A stretch of 60,000 nt of DNA, from the NCBI GenBank assembly GCA_030704615.1, contig CM060734.1, positions 47,944,042-48,004,041 of the forward strand, in the 5' to 3' direction. Under the pieces are notes generated by a model that was not told where the DNA came from, did no database searches, and saw only the letters and a program-made list of their open reading frames with translations. The position numbers were made by a program, and so were the translations under genes. How positions within the stretch are numbered: position 1 is the stretch's first letter; each line of letters opens with the position of its first letter. Below are positions 25,601 through 38,121 of this stretch, piece after piece. This stretch comes from Takakia lepidozioides. Its lineage: Eukaryota; Streptophyta; Takakiopsida; Takakiales; Takakiaceae.

Positions 25601-27532
25601 GGTTGCTGGCAATTACCCTGAAAAAGAATCATAATAGCCCAAACCAGGTTATCCTTCATGAACTACAGAGGGCTACGCTGTGATTTTAAGAAAACAATTA
25701 GTATTCTGGTGCCCACGACCCAGAAAGACAAGTACTTAGGCCTGCAGCAGTCCACAAGGGTCTTTTTCCATGCACGTCATTCAGATAGGTCATATGTAAT
25801 GCACGACTCACAAGGTTCTAAGGTTTCTGAGATCGGCAATGGCTTGTGGAATGCCTGCACTGAGGGAAGTTCTGTTGATGACAAGACTTTCCAAGAATCC
25901 GAGGCTCCCGATCTCATTCTGTTGGTCAAAGTCACCACATCTCCTCCAATCAGCAACGGGAGGGCACAGCCTCGGCACAGTTCTCAACACATGTAGATAA
26001 TGGCAGTCTAAAGCATGTCTGTTTAAATTGTCCGGGTCAGACCTTCCATAAATATTTAAACTTTAAACTAGTTCACGATTTCAAATATCTAAGACGCATC
26101 TGATGTGTGGTTCTTATTCTTATTGATCTCGAGCCAAACAAAATGTCCTAAATTTGTTACAAACTTGTACAGGTCTGTAACTAGTCTCTTCATGATCCTG
26201 AAAGGGGACGATCTGCTTAGGAGAGTAGACGTGCGGGACCTTTTCCTTCGGACTGTACTTGCTTTAGAATTAATGTGTGGTCCAGGTTTGAAAATATGTA
26301 CACTACTGGGTGACAAGGGTGTTAAGTGCTCACAGGAAGAGGACCTTTGAAATCACTTCCATGCAGTGTCCTACAAGCGCAAACATGGTAAATTTTTTGT
26401 TAAGCTTTCACCTTTGAGCTAATGGAAAGGAGGCATGGAACATTCTTCCCCTTTCAATACAGGCCTAGCCTCTTCTCTTCTTGGTTGGAAGAAGAACTCC
26501 AAAGGGAGGTGGCACCATGACTTATATTGACACATCTTGCACATGAATCGTGATAAGTATAACTGAGACTCGGTGGTTAGTGAGAATTGCACATGTATTC
26601 GCAACTGAGAATTGCAAAACTTCGCGTAGACTGGACATCCAGACCTCATCCAGAATATATATTACAGTGCTCAGATGATCTATCAGCTCGCCGATCAGAC
26701 GGGTATCATGTCTGAACAAAGGCAAGTGCTATTATAACAGTACTTAAGACATCTGATTCTACAATAGCCATCGAGCACATTAATCTGTCATTAAGTATAT
26801 TAAATAAACTGACGACCTTACTTCGTTGTACATATGTATTCAGGCATGCACCGTGAAAGCACCCGGAAATAAATATTAGAGTCGATTCTCGAGTGCTATC
26901 CATGTACTTTCTAAGACGTCAAGATTGGCCTCGGAACTTGAGCAAACTTACAGGCCGGTCACAGAGGTGTGCTCTTTGTTGCAAGTCACCCCACGCCAGT
27001 GCCCAGAGCATGGTTTTGCGTGATGTCCCCATGATTTCAGGGCATCGGGACAGGCCAAAGCATTTTTGAATTTTATAAGCGCATGCGCTGTATCAACAGC
27101 CAACAGAATATGGAGTAAGTACTAGATCAGGTCAGAACTTACTGACATTCAGATCGAGAAATCTTAATCTTTCATTTTATATATATATTCTAGACACTAG
27201 TCTGACAGTCTGTGCGGAACTCAGCTGGCTTCTTCCTGGAGCCACAAGCAGCTCAATTAATGTACACCGGGTTTTCATTATTCTGCAAGTACTCAGTTTT
27301 AGGCATATATACATTAAGGATATTGGTAAGAGGGTGCACGCAGATCATGAATACACTAGGTGCATCATCTTTTCAAGAGCTGGCCTAGTCTCTATCAACA
27401 GCTTGAGAAGCGCTTACCTTGATCGATTACAAGCTTGTTGTCGGATGCTGTGGAACAGGGTAGAAGCAATGCCAACAGCAGGGGTAACAAGATCATCATG
27501 ACCATCTCTCTTGGTGGTACCTTGGATCGCAT
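16658..27532 (-). CDS. Secreted leucine-rich-repeat protein with a microexon-coded N-glyco/proline-rich middle
   Basis: Exon 1 (27418-27532) codes a signal peptide (MVMMILLPLLLALLLPCSTA). Exon 2 (26952-27087) is an LRR N-cap: HALIKFKNALACPDALKSWG, then WRGVTC and TSVTGL. Exon 3 (about 25812-25970, start uncertain) and exon 4 (25543-25617) hold LRRs (IGSLGFLESLVI..GIPQAI..LRNLRTL; NPLLAGIFPSGIFDLTDLIN). Exons 25066-25126 and 24813-24872 turn proline-rich, and at least 18 microexons follow (19187-24342). The 3' exons return to LRRs: 18476-18514 (VPGFQRLPNLQKL), 18060-18131 (DLSHNAFLGGLPEDLQNLPN), 17772-17843, 17398-17466, 17260-17280 (21 nt), 17048-17107 (DVSNNCLTGIIP), and 16658-16724 ending FSYAPNCLPTPSVSCKCGTSL-stop. 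Nearly all introns are phase 2. No kinase or membrane segment follows, so the product is probably extracellular. A further 33-nt exon near 18250-18290 is possible. The LRR identity is firm; the exact exon set is my reconstruction. Confidence 0.75.
18878..19510. repeat. GAAAT-rich short repeat in three copies
   Basis: AAATGAAATGAAA(A/C)GAAATGGT- or AAATGAAATGAAATGGTGCTTTATA-type text occurs at about 18878, 19015 and 19482, each followed by a related flank. An AAAGCTCAAAGAGCTTATG phrase beside the first copy (about 18924) also occurs at about 21442. These are intron-borne repeats of unknown origin. Confidence 0.5.
20100..20560. repeat. Tandem duplication of one microexon unit, period about 280 bp
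   Basis: AAATGGTACCATCAGG and the following roughly 170 bases at 20100-20270 recur at 20378-20550. Each copy spans a 48-nt microexon and both intron ends. A third, decayed copy (AAATGGTAACATCAGA...) lies at about 20687-20770. Confidence 0.7.
22371..23880. repeat. Recent segmental duplication within the microexon array (22371-22840 and 23394-23880)
   Basis: Two blocks offset by about 1.02 kb match in introns as well as exons. Each holds a short unit, then an intron with shared AATCACCCC/AACCCCACAACTGGGATA-type text and a TTTCCTCA...TTGCAAT...ACCTGCA stretch. Then come a long unit (22574-22621 vs 23592-23639, nearly identical) and the shared downstream phrase GACAGCACGCAAATTAGCAG. Intron similarity this high implies a young duplication. 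Confidence 0.75.
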
Positions 27533-29817
27533 TTCTAGATCTGATTTCTGATTTCTGAATCCAAGCCATGATGTACATACAATTTGTCCGCTTAAATCAC
27601 TAAATTCCTCTCCCTTTCCTTTCCTTCAATTATGGATTCATGTTTGTAGCTTATCTCTGAACAGTTCTGAGCCCTCCCTTCACAATGTTACACTGCTTAA
27701 ACTGATCCAGCACAGAGCCAGCACAGCTGATCTTTTAGTAGAGTTTTAGTACTTTGATCAAATCAATGCTTATGCAAATGCAGAAAGATTAATTTCAAGA
27801 TCCAAATACAAATACATGTCTCCCAGGTGGGTTCAAAACTTCATGTATCAGCTACGTCGATCACAAGCTGTTCTTGCAATTATCATGGAAGTTACATGAA
27901 TGCAAAGGTCACAGATGCTAAGGTTGCAAATTCATGGAATCGAGTCTCCTTCATGTGTTCATCTGTCAATTATGTTCAAAAACTAAGGCCGCTCATACTA
28001 TCTGAACATGTGAAATATATATCTTGTTCTTACTTTTAGTTATGTTGATTGGTTTGTGAACATAACTTCAAGTGAAGTTTACTTATCAATATTCAATTTT
28101 CTATGGTCTACCTTGAAAGAGACCACCTGAAGAACTCTCACGATTATCGACCTACAGTTATCCAGTGTTCCAGGAGATATTACAGTAACTGATGGAACGA
28201 CAGACAGAAGACGTGCGGGTTACCGCTGTGTGGACTTAGTACTACGTACAGGAGAGATCGCCCGGGGAAAGATCCACGTACCCTGCAAGACAGTGCTCAA
28301 AGAGACAGAAAATCCGCCTTAAGTGAGCACTACCACACAGTTGAAGATCAGAGGTGGGTGCCTTCTCTAAGATGGGTCTCGCCCGATTTTGACGCGAAGA
28401 GCTGCTCAAGACTCGGCAGAAGACTATCTATCACTACAGACTCTAACTTACAGAGAAAAACGAAAAAGATGGAGCTTTCAAAAAGACCCTCATGTCATCG
28501 AAACTGAGGGTGAGAGAGGGAGAAAGGGATCTCGAAGTGGAAGAGCAAGTGAGGAGTGACACGAGAATGCAAAGAGAGTCTGAAGGCGCGGTGGTTACTC
28601 GGGACAAGAACATCCGCTTGCTGTTCCAACGGTTTACAAAATATACGCCAGATTTCGTACATACGGTCATAAAATACCTATGCATGTATATGCCCAACTT
28701 CAACTGCAGTCTATATCCATCTATTGTATCTTGTCAGTAACGGTTAGGGCATATCACCAGTTTATTCAGTGGTTGTGGGTTCAAAACCACATGTGTGTGT
28801 TGGATGTCATGAAGGTCCACCTTCCCTCTTGCTTCAGCAAGAGTCCACATTTCCTTTTCCCAAATAGAGAAAGGAAGAGTGGAGAGTGAGTGTTCACGAG
28901 TTTATATATACATATACGTATACATTGTATCGAGAATCAAAAGTTGAGTTTCTAGAGTGCTGACTTTAGCTGGAAGGACGACCAGGTTTACAAGTGCCCA
29001 GTTTCGTTACCGACTCTTCAAACTTTACAGGTACGTTTTCTCAGTCTGCGTAAGTCATATTTCTCAGTCATATTTCTCAGTCTGGAACATGGTCAACATA
29101 TAAGTGACCACGCAGCTGCAGCCACGCTGCTCACTTGCGTTGTAACTGCAGGGATTAGTACAGAACTTTGAATTGTGTACATGGCTATCTGCACTCACTG
29201 GATGCTCATGATGATGAATCAGTAATATATATATGTGTACTATTGTATAGAGTCCACCCCGACAAGGGGCCAGTGCTCTTAGTTAAGCCCGCAGTCCTCT
29301 GATCTCTCTAGATCTACTAGGTAGTACTGAGAACTACACTCTCAGACTACACTCGATCTAGAATATCTAGATGATCGGCGGCTACTGGATAACTTGAACG
29401 AGATATTCAATTGATTCAGGTGTCTACTCTTTGGCCAGTCCAGAATCGAGTACCTAGACAATGTATAGATCTCCAATTATGGTCTAAATTACGGTGGAAG
29501 AGATACATGTCCAGATGCAGGTTTTCTTATTGAAGGTGGCATATGATCCATACTGCGTGCCAGAGAAAAGTATATATAAAATCTTGGGGAGGCAGGGTCC
29601 ACCCGTAGTGCTCACGCGCAACGTACTTCACCCTGACTTCGGCCTCGAGTCTTTTTTTTGTCTCATTTGGAAGGCACGTTCAGAGGGAAATTGGCTATGT
29701 CAAGACTGGTCTTCAGAGACAAGTAACGCTGGCCAATCTCAAGAACTTGGTGAGTTCGTCCGAATGTATAGTTTAAATCGTTTACGTTGCACCATCATCC
29801 TGGCCAAGAACAATTCA
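27533..29817. other. Region between LRR gene start and FAO 3' end
   Basis: No supported gene. It includes the LRR gene promoter (transcription leftward). A weak tRNA-like GTGGGTTCAAAACCAC hairpin occurs at about 28775-28792, and TA-rich runs at 28900-28930 and 29223-29240. Confidence 0.3.
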
Positions 29818-32800
29818 TCAACTTGGACCCAGAAATTGGACCACAGATTGAGCAGTACAGTAAGCAATAGACTGTACAGTGACCATTGGATTCACCCCTG
29901 ATGCGGTCGGGAAAACACTTGCATCCCCTACGAAAAGCCCTTCAACCTCCCACGTTTCACCCTGAGGGTCTACTACGGAGACCATAGGATCAGGGCCCAT
30001 TCGGCAACTTCCCATTTGATGTGCTGAAGCAAGCTGAACACTTCCCTTAACGAGCCCCTTTGTCCTAAGACGGTGTAGAAATTCCTCAATCTCTGAGTGT
30101 GAAGCTCCCAGAACTTGGAGACTCGACTGCCCTACTTGGTGCTGGGTGCCAACCTCAACAGCTCCAGCAGCAATGAGAATTCGTAAAGCTTTCTCCGTTC
30201 CTTCAACCAAAGTATCTGCATCATGTTTACTGATATCATAATCGATTTTAGGTTGTCCATCCTTCTCTATCTGAACTGTCCCGCTGCCTTCATCACGAGT
30301 CAATACAATAATATGGGCGGTCCTTGGGTACCGCCGCAATCTGTCCTTGAAGGTGGCCCCTGAGCGCCAGGGTGTTAGAGCTCCAAAGAATGCGGGCAGC
30401 ATAAACGGAACTTCCAGCAATGCGCCATAACCCGTGGTCTCCCACTTAGCAGCTTCATATGAGACACACGTCATAATTCCACCTTCATAGACAGTTCCCT
30501 TAGGTCCTGTGCCTTCAGGAAAATAACCCCACGCCATCTGGACAGGGTGAAGATGCAAATTCTTCCCTATGTTTGGATTTGTAAGACCGCTTCTAAGCAA
30601 AAGGGGAGGGGTCATTAACGATCCGCAAGCCACCACTGTCGCTCGGGCAGAGATGAACAGGCGAGCCGGCCCACTACCAACAGTGGCAACCACACCCTCG
30701 GCCTGCCGGGCCTTCCTAGATTTCTTGTGGTTAGGGGAGTGGAGAACCGCATCAGCAGTACACCCGACCAGAATCACAGCGTTATGAGTGGTTGCATCCA
30801 CAAGCCATGTCTCGGAGGTTGCTTGCTTCATACCAGTCCGGCACCCAAGAGCACAGTGCCCACAGTTGTGCTCGGTTCCGGCATTTCTGGGAATGTTACC
30901 CACCTGCACAGATATCAACAGATCAATGTGAGTCCATCATGCAAGGAGGTCAAACTTGCCAGGTGCGAGAATTGGAGTTCACAAGCTTTAGCCCGCATAA
31001 AGTTCAATCTAAACACATGTGTACATAGTTGAAATCAAGACGTACATAACTAAATTATATGTACAGTTAGAATCCAGAAATCTTACCAAATAGCCCAGTT
31101 TCTCGCAACCTTCCCTAAGAACCTTATTCTGGAAACTTTCCTGACGAAATTCCGACTGCACACCGAGACGTGAGCACACCGCGTCCATGGCCTGCTGATA
31201 ATCCTCGCTTCCAAACAGAGAGAGCTCGTGGACCTCCGACCATTCGCGAAGCACATGGGCAGGAGTCTTGAACGACGCGGCCCAATTGATTGCTGTACCC
31301 CCTCCGACAGTGGTTCCTGCCAATATACCGATACTTCCATCCTCCGTTGACAACAGACCTCCCCTCTCGTACATCTCCCTGTAAGTGGGTCCTTCTAGCA
31401 ATGACAAGTCTTGTCTTGCAAAGTACCGTCCTTTTTCTAGAATTACAACTCTGAAACCCGCTTCCGCCAGCACTGCAGCGACTACCCCTCCTCCTGCGCC
31501 AGACCCGATAACCACCACATCACATTCGATTGCCACATCCCTCTCTGATGGTTTCCTATCTTTGCTGGCCAGCTCAACCTTGGAGGCATCATCCAACACT
31601 GTGCATCCAGCCTTGGAGAGTAGAGACCGCAGAGAAGAAGTGTCGCCTGCCGAAGCTCCCAAATCGACCACTTTATTTTCAAGAGGCCTGGGAGACAACT
31701 GATGAGGGGCTCTGAAATTAGAAATGGGGTTTGCCAAGTCGACACCAGAGTAGCCAATGGCGTTATGTACAGGGTTGCGCCCATTAGCATCAACCTGCAT
31801 CCAAAAGAAACTCTCAAGTGCAGATTTAAATTACTTTCAAATTGCAAACTTGCACAGACTGATTGATCGATATATATATATATATCACTGAGATGGCTTC
31901 CTAAGTAGGCAGACAAGTTTACTTCTTCAAGTCTCTCTCTTTCTTTCTTCACATGATACTAATTACTCCTGAGGCCCTAACTTCCTGCCACAGGTCTCAC
32001 AAAATAAGAAACAAACAGTAACTCAAGGTACAAACTCGAACCTTGCTGTAAAAGAGAAATTGACTGTAGCTCTTGAATATCTTGAAAATTGATCGAAAGA
32101 GAGCTATAGAACTGTCCGCCCAGCTGATCATGATCTGTTCCCTCCTCATAGGAGTCACTTCTGAAAACTTTTGAAAGAATGGAAAGTCGGTCGTCAAACC
32201 CTTCCAACCAGCCAAACAAAACGTGCCAAACCGAGTAGAGAGAAGCCAAAGCACTATACTAATTAAGCTCAAGACTGGAGACTTCAGTCGTTCTGTCATC
32301 GCACCTGCAACCTGCAGCATATTATCGAACCAATAGGGGAGGTGAGATCTAGTGTCTTTGGGTCTTGAATCAGAATGGGCTGCAGGTAAGACGAGCTGCG
32401 AATGTACGTACCATGTTCAGGTACAAAGGCTATTCGATTATTTATCGAGCACTTGCACCATATTGCACACATCTACATGTTCCCTCTATAATCGCTGGCC
32501 ACAAGAATAAACTTACACTCCCCAGAAGTGGTCCAAGCAAGAAGGATAATGTAGACAAGTTTGATCTACATAGAAATTTCCCCTTCTACTTCCCTAAGTA
32601 GTTCCCATTAGATCACGAATGTACCAATCATGAACGACTTACCTCGACAGGGAGTCCAGCGGCAGACGCAGACAAGCGGTAGAAAGCATCAACGTCGTCA
32701 TGCAATTTTTTGGCGACATATTCAGGATCTTCGTCGAGAGACGTCCTGAATTGGTTCGTTTCTCCAGCCGCCTTGTGGGGGATAGATGGTATCAAGGTAT

Positions 32801-33017
32801 CACACACTGTACTGAGGGCTTCCATCTGATTGACTGAGAATGTGTGTGTGTGGGGTGCTCGACCACCCCTCAGTAAAGCGTGGGTGCGAGACATCAAGGT
32901 GCCTGTCCCTTGGTCACCCGAATTCGGGGAATCCATCTCTTGTAAATCCTTCGTTCTGGGAGCGGTGGCGCCCTGCGCTGTCTCGTCTTCAGAGGAAAAC
33001 CCATCAGCAGGAGCCAT
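29818..33017 (-). CDS. FAO: Long-chain-alcohol oxidase (GMC oxidoreductase), 4 exons, 812 codons
   Basis: Exons (minus): 32643-33017, 32042-32311, 31087-31794, 29818-30903. They total 2439 nt, and all three introns are GT-AG and phase 0. The N-terminal domain typical of plant FAO is present (FSVNQMEALSTVCDTLIPSI). Exon 2 holds a hydrophobic stretch (SLISIVLWLLSTRFGTF). Exon 3 carries the FAD-binding VVVIGSGAGGGVVA (GxGxxG at about residues 312-317) and the acidic residue in VVILEKGRYF. Exon 4 has CGHCALGCRTGMKQATSETW, the GMC C-terminal HQMGSCRMGPDP with its active-site His, and LFVGDASVFPTASGVNPMVT. FAO oxidises long-chain fatty alcohols to aldehydes with O2, giving H2O2, in membrane-bound lipid and wax metabolism. 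The length is slightly above the usual ~750. Intact as far as visible. Confidence 0.93.
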
Positions 33018-35323
33018 TGTAGAAGTGCACCAGCATAAGAGGAGGAATTCTACTCCGAGAGATGGTGTGTGTGTGTGATGGAGGGAAGATGGGCAGTCTT
33101 CTATCCTAACGGGAAAGAGCCAGCTTTACTGAATCGTTACCACGACCACTCCTCAATATCAAATTGATCAGTCTTTTTAAGTAGCCCAGCGGTCAAGAGC
33201 GGACTCTAGATAATATAACTACCATGATCGTATCCTGATCGTACATGCTGGCTTCGGGCCAATAGCCACCACGGTTGAACTCTAGGGATGATCACGACGG
33301 CCTGCATTTGGTGGGCCCGCTTGTGAAAGTTTTCCTGACAAGCTGATGAGAGTGACACGACCTGCAAACGTGTGCACCTCGAGTCAGCGCGCACCGTCTC
33401 AAGTTTCCTCATGATCACCCCGTCGACGCCGCTGTCTCTTGACTTCCAAAGAAAACGAACGTGAAAGAAACCGTAGTAACCTCCCTACTCCATACCTGTA
33501 ATTCTCGGCATCTTCTTCGCTGAAATTCCCACTCCTAATCCTGCGCAATTGACAGAAGCTCGACTTCCCAATCAAATGCTCCCAGAGGATGAAACGACAC
33601 CATGTTTAATCAAACCAGTATAATTTCCGAATCTATTGCTGTTTTGCTCTTCCAAAGTTTATTCTTCACACTGTAGGGCCCACTGCGTCCGATACCTGAC
33701 CTCATGCATGCCGAATCTGTTGCGTTTTTGTTCCCAGTATGACGTTCAAAAGTCGCCCTCATGCAGGTGCCTGGGCTAATATAGTAATAGCAACTCTGTT
33801 CAGATGATTGAGTTGGGTCATTGAACAAGTTTAGAGAAAGATGTAGCTATGTATCACAATAACTCATCATAATGCTGGATCTCAATTTGGTAACTTTGAT
33901 TCAGTGGCATGTGGGACCTTGAAGCCCTTTGAACAAGCCGGAGTTTTTTCCCATAGAGAAAAGTACTCAATGTCATTGCATGCATTCCAAGGTCTCACAG
34001 GGTTATATTGGGATGCAAACGACCGATTCAGCATCATCTGTGGGAATCCGCCAGGCAGGATAAAGTCAATTCGGTGTGTCCACAGAGTTCCATGGCACTT
34101 TATGTCAGAAGCAAGCATCCCGTCCTCTCTGCGACTTTGGATCTTCGGGAAGGATCACGTGTTGACAAGAGTATCACAAGCTACACACTATGCATTGTGG
34201 CCTTGCTCGCTCACAACGCATCAACAACATGTGGCAGATTTCATCACCACATCCGATCTTCTTCTTTTTTTACTTTTTTTATTATTTTAATTATTTTTCT
34301 TTATTTATTTATTCTTCTTATTTTAGACTGCAATTGTTTACTTTGTAAGGCTTTGGGAAAAACAAAGTCTGGGCCAGTGCCCTTTGGGGAGAAAAAAAAA
34401 ACAAAAGAACAAACAAAACAAAAAAAAGGCTTCATAAAACACCCAAAGGGCCTTGGATGTCCTAGGCTGTTTCATTTATTATATAAAATTTATTTATTTA
34501 TAGAAGAAAACAAACCACCCCAAAGGAGGACCGAGGTCCAAGTGGCAAGTACTCTTCATGGCGCAGGAAAATGGGTAAATGTAATAACTTTTTGTGCTTT
34601 TAACCTATGAGATCATGTAATACCTTGACAGAAAGCTCTTAAGATAACACAAATTTTCTTAGTTGAAAGTTAAACGAGATTCTGACTTTATCTGCTATTA
34701 AAAGTGGATAGAAGTCTAGGATGTCAATGTCAGCCTATGGCGCACCTTGTTCCTATCAGGACTCATCCATATCTTTTCTACCTGAGATGGTAACCGAAAA
34801 CAAAATCAAAAATACATTGGAAAGCGTTTAATGTGGCCCATCTTTTTGTAGTTGGAGCAATTTTCATTAGAGGACATCTACCTATAGCAATTTAAGGATA
34901 AAACAAGTGGGCCCATCATGGCAGAAGATATATTGTTCATTTGGTACCTTGGACTTTAACCATTTTAACTATTTTAGGAAATTAAGATACCATTGGAAAG
35001 CTCTTGATGAGCCCCAGCGTTTTGTAGTTGGAACAATTTCAGTAAAGTTCATCTACCTAGGGTAATTTGAGTGTAAAGTGATTTTCATGAAAGGTGTATT
35101 GTAGTTCATTCCTCTTAGGGTAAGCTTGTTGGCCTATCATGGCGCACCCCACCTTAACACGTTCCAAAACTGGGCATATTTTCTTGCACCATGGGCGCAC
35201 TTTGAGCGCCACTATTGGGCCCAAGATCAGTGCTTCTACCCTAGGGTTGAAGATACTTAAGGCAAAGTATGCGGGCATTGTCAGAAAGAACAACAAAAAA
35301 TGCAGCAAGACCTCAAAAAAGCA
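33018..35323. other. FAO upstream region and low-complexity DNA
   Basis: A (GT)n run at about 33068-33080 lies just 5' of the FAO start. 34255-34330 is T-rich and 34380-34430 A-rich low complexity. Around 34840-35140 the phrases TTTTGTAGTTGGA(A/G)CAATTT and CATCTACCTA(G/T)(A/G)G recur about 170 bp apart, a degenerate duplication. No gene was recognised. Confidence 0.35.
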
Positions 35324-35344
35324 CCCTAAACCCTAAACCCTAAA
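35324..35344. repeat. Interstitial telomere-like block (CCCTAAA)3
   Basis: Three perfect copies of CCCTAAA, the plant telomere heptamer. Too short for a telomere; an interstitial relic or a promoter-type telo-box cluster. Confidence 0.8.
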
Positions 35345-35438
35345 CTGGTGCCAAAATTAACTTGGAATTTGGAAACAATCCTTTGATAGCCTGTTGTCGG
35401 GATGGATGATGAATGAAATATTGACTCGGTGCACATCT

Positions 35439-35880
35439 AGTTGAGGCTATAAAAATAAAATATGCAATGTACAAATACCTACCTGTTAATCTGTCACTTG
35501 CCTAGTAAGTTCAGCATATGTTGTTGTATGTATATTTACCGTGGACAAAAATTATTCTAGAACAGAGCATGTATACAATTTGAATCTGTCGGTGAATATG
35601 AGTACTCTTACCTGGCAGTGATTGTAAGTACACCTTTATTCGACATTTCTATTCATCCAGTTGAGGCTATAAAAATATGCAATGTGCAAATACCTATTTG
35701 TTAATCTGTCACTTGCCTAGTAAGTTCAACATATGTTGTTGTATGTATAGTTGTTGTGGACAAAAATTATTCTAGAACAGAGCATGTATACAATTTGAAT
35801 CTGTCGGTGAATATGAGTACTCTTACCTGCCAGTTATTGTCACTAATAGACAATCACCCTTATTTGACATTTCTATTCAT
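35439..35880. repeat. 220-bp tandem duplication
   Basis: GTTGAGGCTATAAAAAT starts at about 35440 and again at 35660. The two copies stay close to identical through AATTTGAATCTGTCGGTGAA and end in TTTGACATTTCTATTCAT-like text. No coding potential. Confidence 0.8.
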
Positions 35881-36773
35881 TTGAAGATGGTTTAGGTTCT
35901 AAATTTACATTCTGCTTGCACATCCCACCAAGGTGAGGTGGAGCTCTTTATGTCCTAGGTATGTCATCCTGGGAAAGCTCTTTTTTTTTCTTTCTTTTTT
36001 GTTGGAGCTTTTGGAAAGCTCTAGAAGTACTAACTAGGAGGACCCACCCTCCTACTTATATGCAAGCCTCTACACGTGGCCTCACTTTTCACCCATTTCA
36101 ACATAGGTGCCCACTGCCCTCCCTCCCCATTGGCCGCTCCAATCCACTCCATTTTTCTTACTTCAGAAATAGTCCCTCCAGAATTTGGGACCCTTATTAT
36201 TAGCCTGCTCTTTGTTATCTCTGTCGGTAGCATCTCCAGTTGTTTCTTCCGAGTCCTCCGCTCGGATTCCCGGAACTCTTCGATGGTCTGTGGTTTGATT
36301 CATCCTTGTCGACGTCAGAATTTTCGGCAGTGTACCTTGTCTCCGGCGTAAAATCAGGATTCATGTCAAGCCCTCCTTGATACTCGTTATTCTCCGCATG
36401 AACTTCGCCAACATTTCACACCACCGGGGTCCCAATGGCCTCCTTTAAGGTGTCAGCATCCATAAGTCCATAAGGAAGATGATGTCAAGGACGAGAACAT
36501 GACTGAACACAAACAAGAGATCGGACTAGAGGTACAAGACTAAACACAGTCAAGGTCGGCGTGGCCGAATGCATGGTGGGTAAACATGAATCAAAATGAT
36601 CTTTATAACAATGGACAAAAGTACAAGATACTGGAACTCGACTCGAATACTTTAATGCTGGAAACTGGACTGGGTACCAGATACTGGAAACTGGTGGAAG
36701 CTGGACTGGAGTACTGGGACTGGGAACAAGAGTAGCTTGAACTTGTGGTGGCGAGATTGTTGTCCATCAATCT

Positions 36774-37080
36774 ATGAAGCGAGACGTTTGTTTTGTTTTG
36801 TTTTGTAGCGTTGAGATGTCCCAAACCGCGAGACCCCAACACTGGTGCTTGGTGCCGTTGGAAAGCCCTCGACGAGGAGGGGTGCACGGGCTTGGTCTCA
36901 CGATTTTTGGACCTGTGGTGTGGGAGATACGGAATTCCAAGTACTTTTGATCGTTGAAAATTCACGAAAAGTAGCAAAAATGGCAAAGTGAGCATTCTTG
37001 AGACAATGGTTGGAGCCTCGACGAGAGAGATATCAAGGGAAAGGTCTCTGGTTCAAATCTAGTAGTAGGCTATGTGCAAA
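36774..37080. repeat. Dispersed repeat, copy 1 (TTTTG-tract family)
   Basis: About 300 bp. It starts GAAGCGAGACGTTTG followed by a (TTTTG)n tract, then AGATGTCCCAAACCGC, CCCTCGACGAGGAGGGGTGC, and ends GGTTCAAATCTAGTAGTAGG plus an A-run. Near-identical copies lie at 37777 and 39036. Confidence 0.75.
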
Positions 37081-37776
37081 AAAAATGCATTTGGACTTAG
37101 ATGACATTGGACACTTGGGCCAATGGCACAGGCTACCCTAGATTGATGGGAGATATATCAATAATGAATTGGATATTACTACTCAATAAATTCATGAAAA
37201 AAATAAATGGGGCCTTGACATGGGAGACGTACTTGGATACATAGGAGATTGCACATTGAGCTTAGATGGGTCTCAACATGGGAGACGCACATGGGAGACG
37301 CCCTTGGTACATAGGGTATGGCACTTGGGCTTAGATAGACAACGACATATGAGATGCACAGGGATACGTAGGAAATTGCACTTGATCTTAGATTTCAATT
37401 TTTCACACATGCAGTCAACAGCAGAGGCTACCCTAGAGGTCGCACTTGGGCCTCTACATGGGAGACGTACTTGGATACATAGGAGATTGCACTTGGGCCA
37501 ATGGCATAGGCTACCCTAGAGGTCGCATTTGGGCCTCGACATAGGAGACGCAATACATGAATAGAAGATTGCACTGGGGTTTAGATGGGCCTCGACATAG
37601 GAGACACATTTGGATATATAGAAAATTACACTTGGTCTTAGATTTCAATTATTGACACATGGGCCTCGACATAGGAGAAAAAAATGATCAGACTTAAATG
37701 ACTTAGATGACATTTGACACTTTGGCCAACGGCACAGGCTACCCTAGTATATATAGGAAGACAAGTAATCTATGAA

Positions 37777-38091
37777 GGAAGCGAGACGTACGTTTGTTTG
37801 TTTTGTTTTGTTTTGTTTTGTTTTTTCGTTGAGATGTCCCAAACCGCGGGGCCCAGCCTTGGTGCTTGGTACCTTTTGAAAGCCTTCGACGAGGAGGGTG
37901 CACGGGCTTGGTCTCATGATTTTTGGACCAGCGGTGTGGGAGATGTCGAATTTCAAGTCCTTTTGGTCGCCGGAAATTCGCAAAAAATAGGAAAGTGGGC
38001 TTTCCTGGCACAATGATCGGAGCCTCGACGGGAGAGATATCAAGGAAAATGTCTCCAGTTCAAATCTGGTCATAGGCTCTATGGAAAAAAT
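37777..38091. repeat. Dispersed repeat, copy 2
   Basis: Same family as at 36774, with a longer (TTTTG) tract. Its 3' end (AGGCTCTATGGAAAAAATG) lies just left of the CACTA element. Confidence 0.75.
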
Positions 38092-38121
38092 GATTATATA
38101 TGGCTTGTTTTATATATTAAT

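Noticed and set aside
28745-28800. tRNA or SINE candidate with GTGGGTTCAAAACCAC
   Set aside because: The B-box-like hairpin is present but no A box, acceptor stem, A-tail or target duplication was found.
34008-34610. 200-codon plus-strand open frame
   Set aside because: Driven by T-rich and A-rich tracts (poly-F/L/I and poly-K), no domain features.
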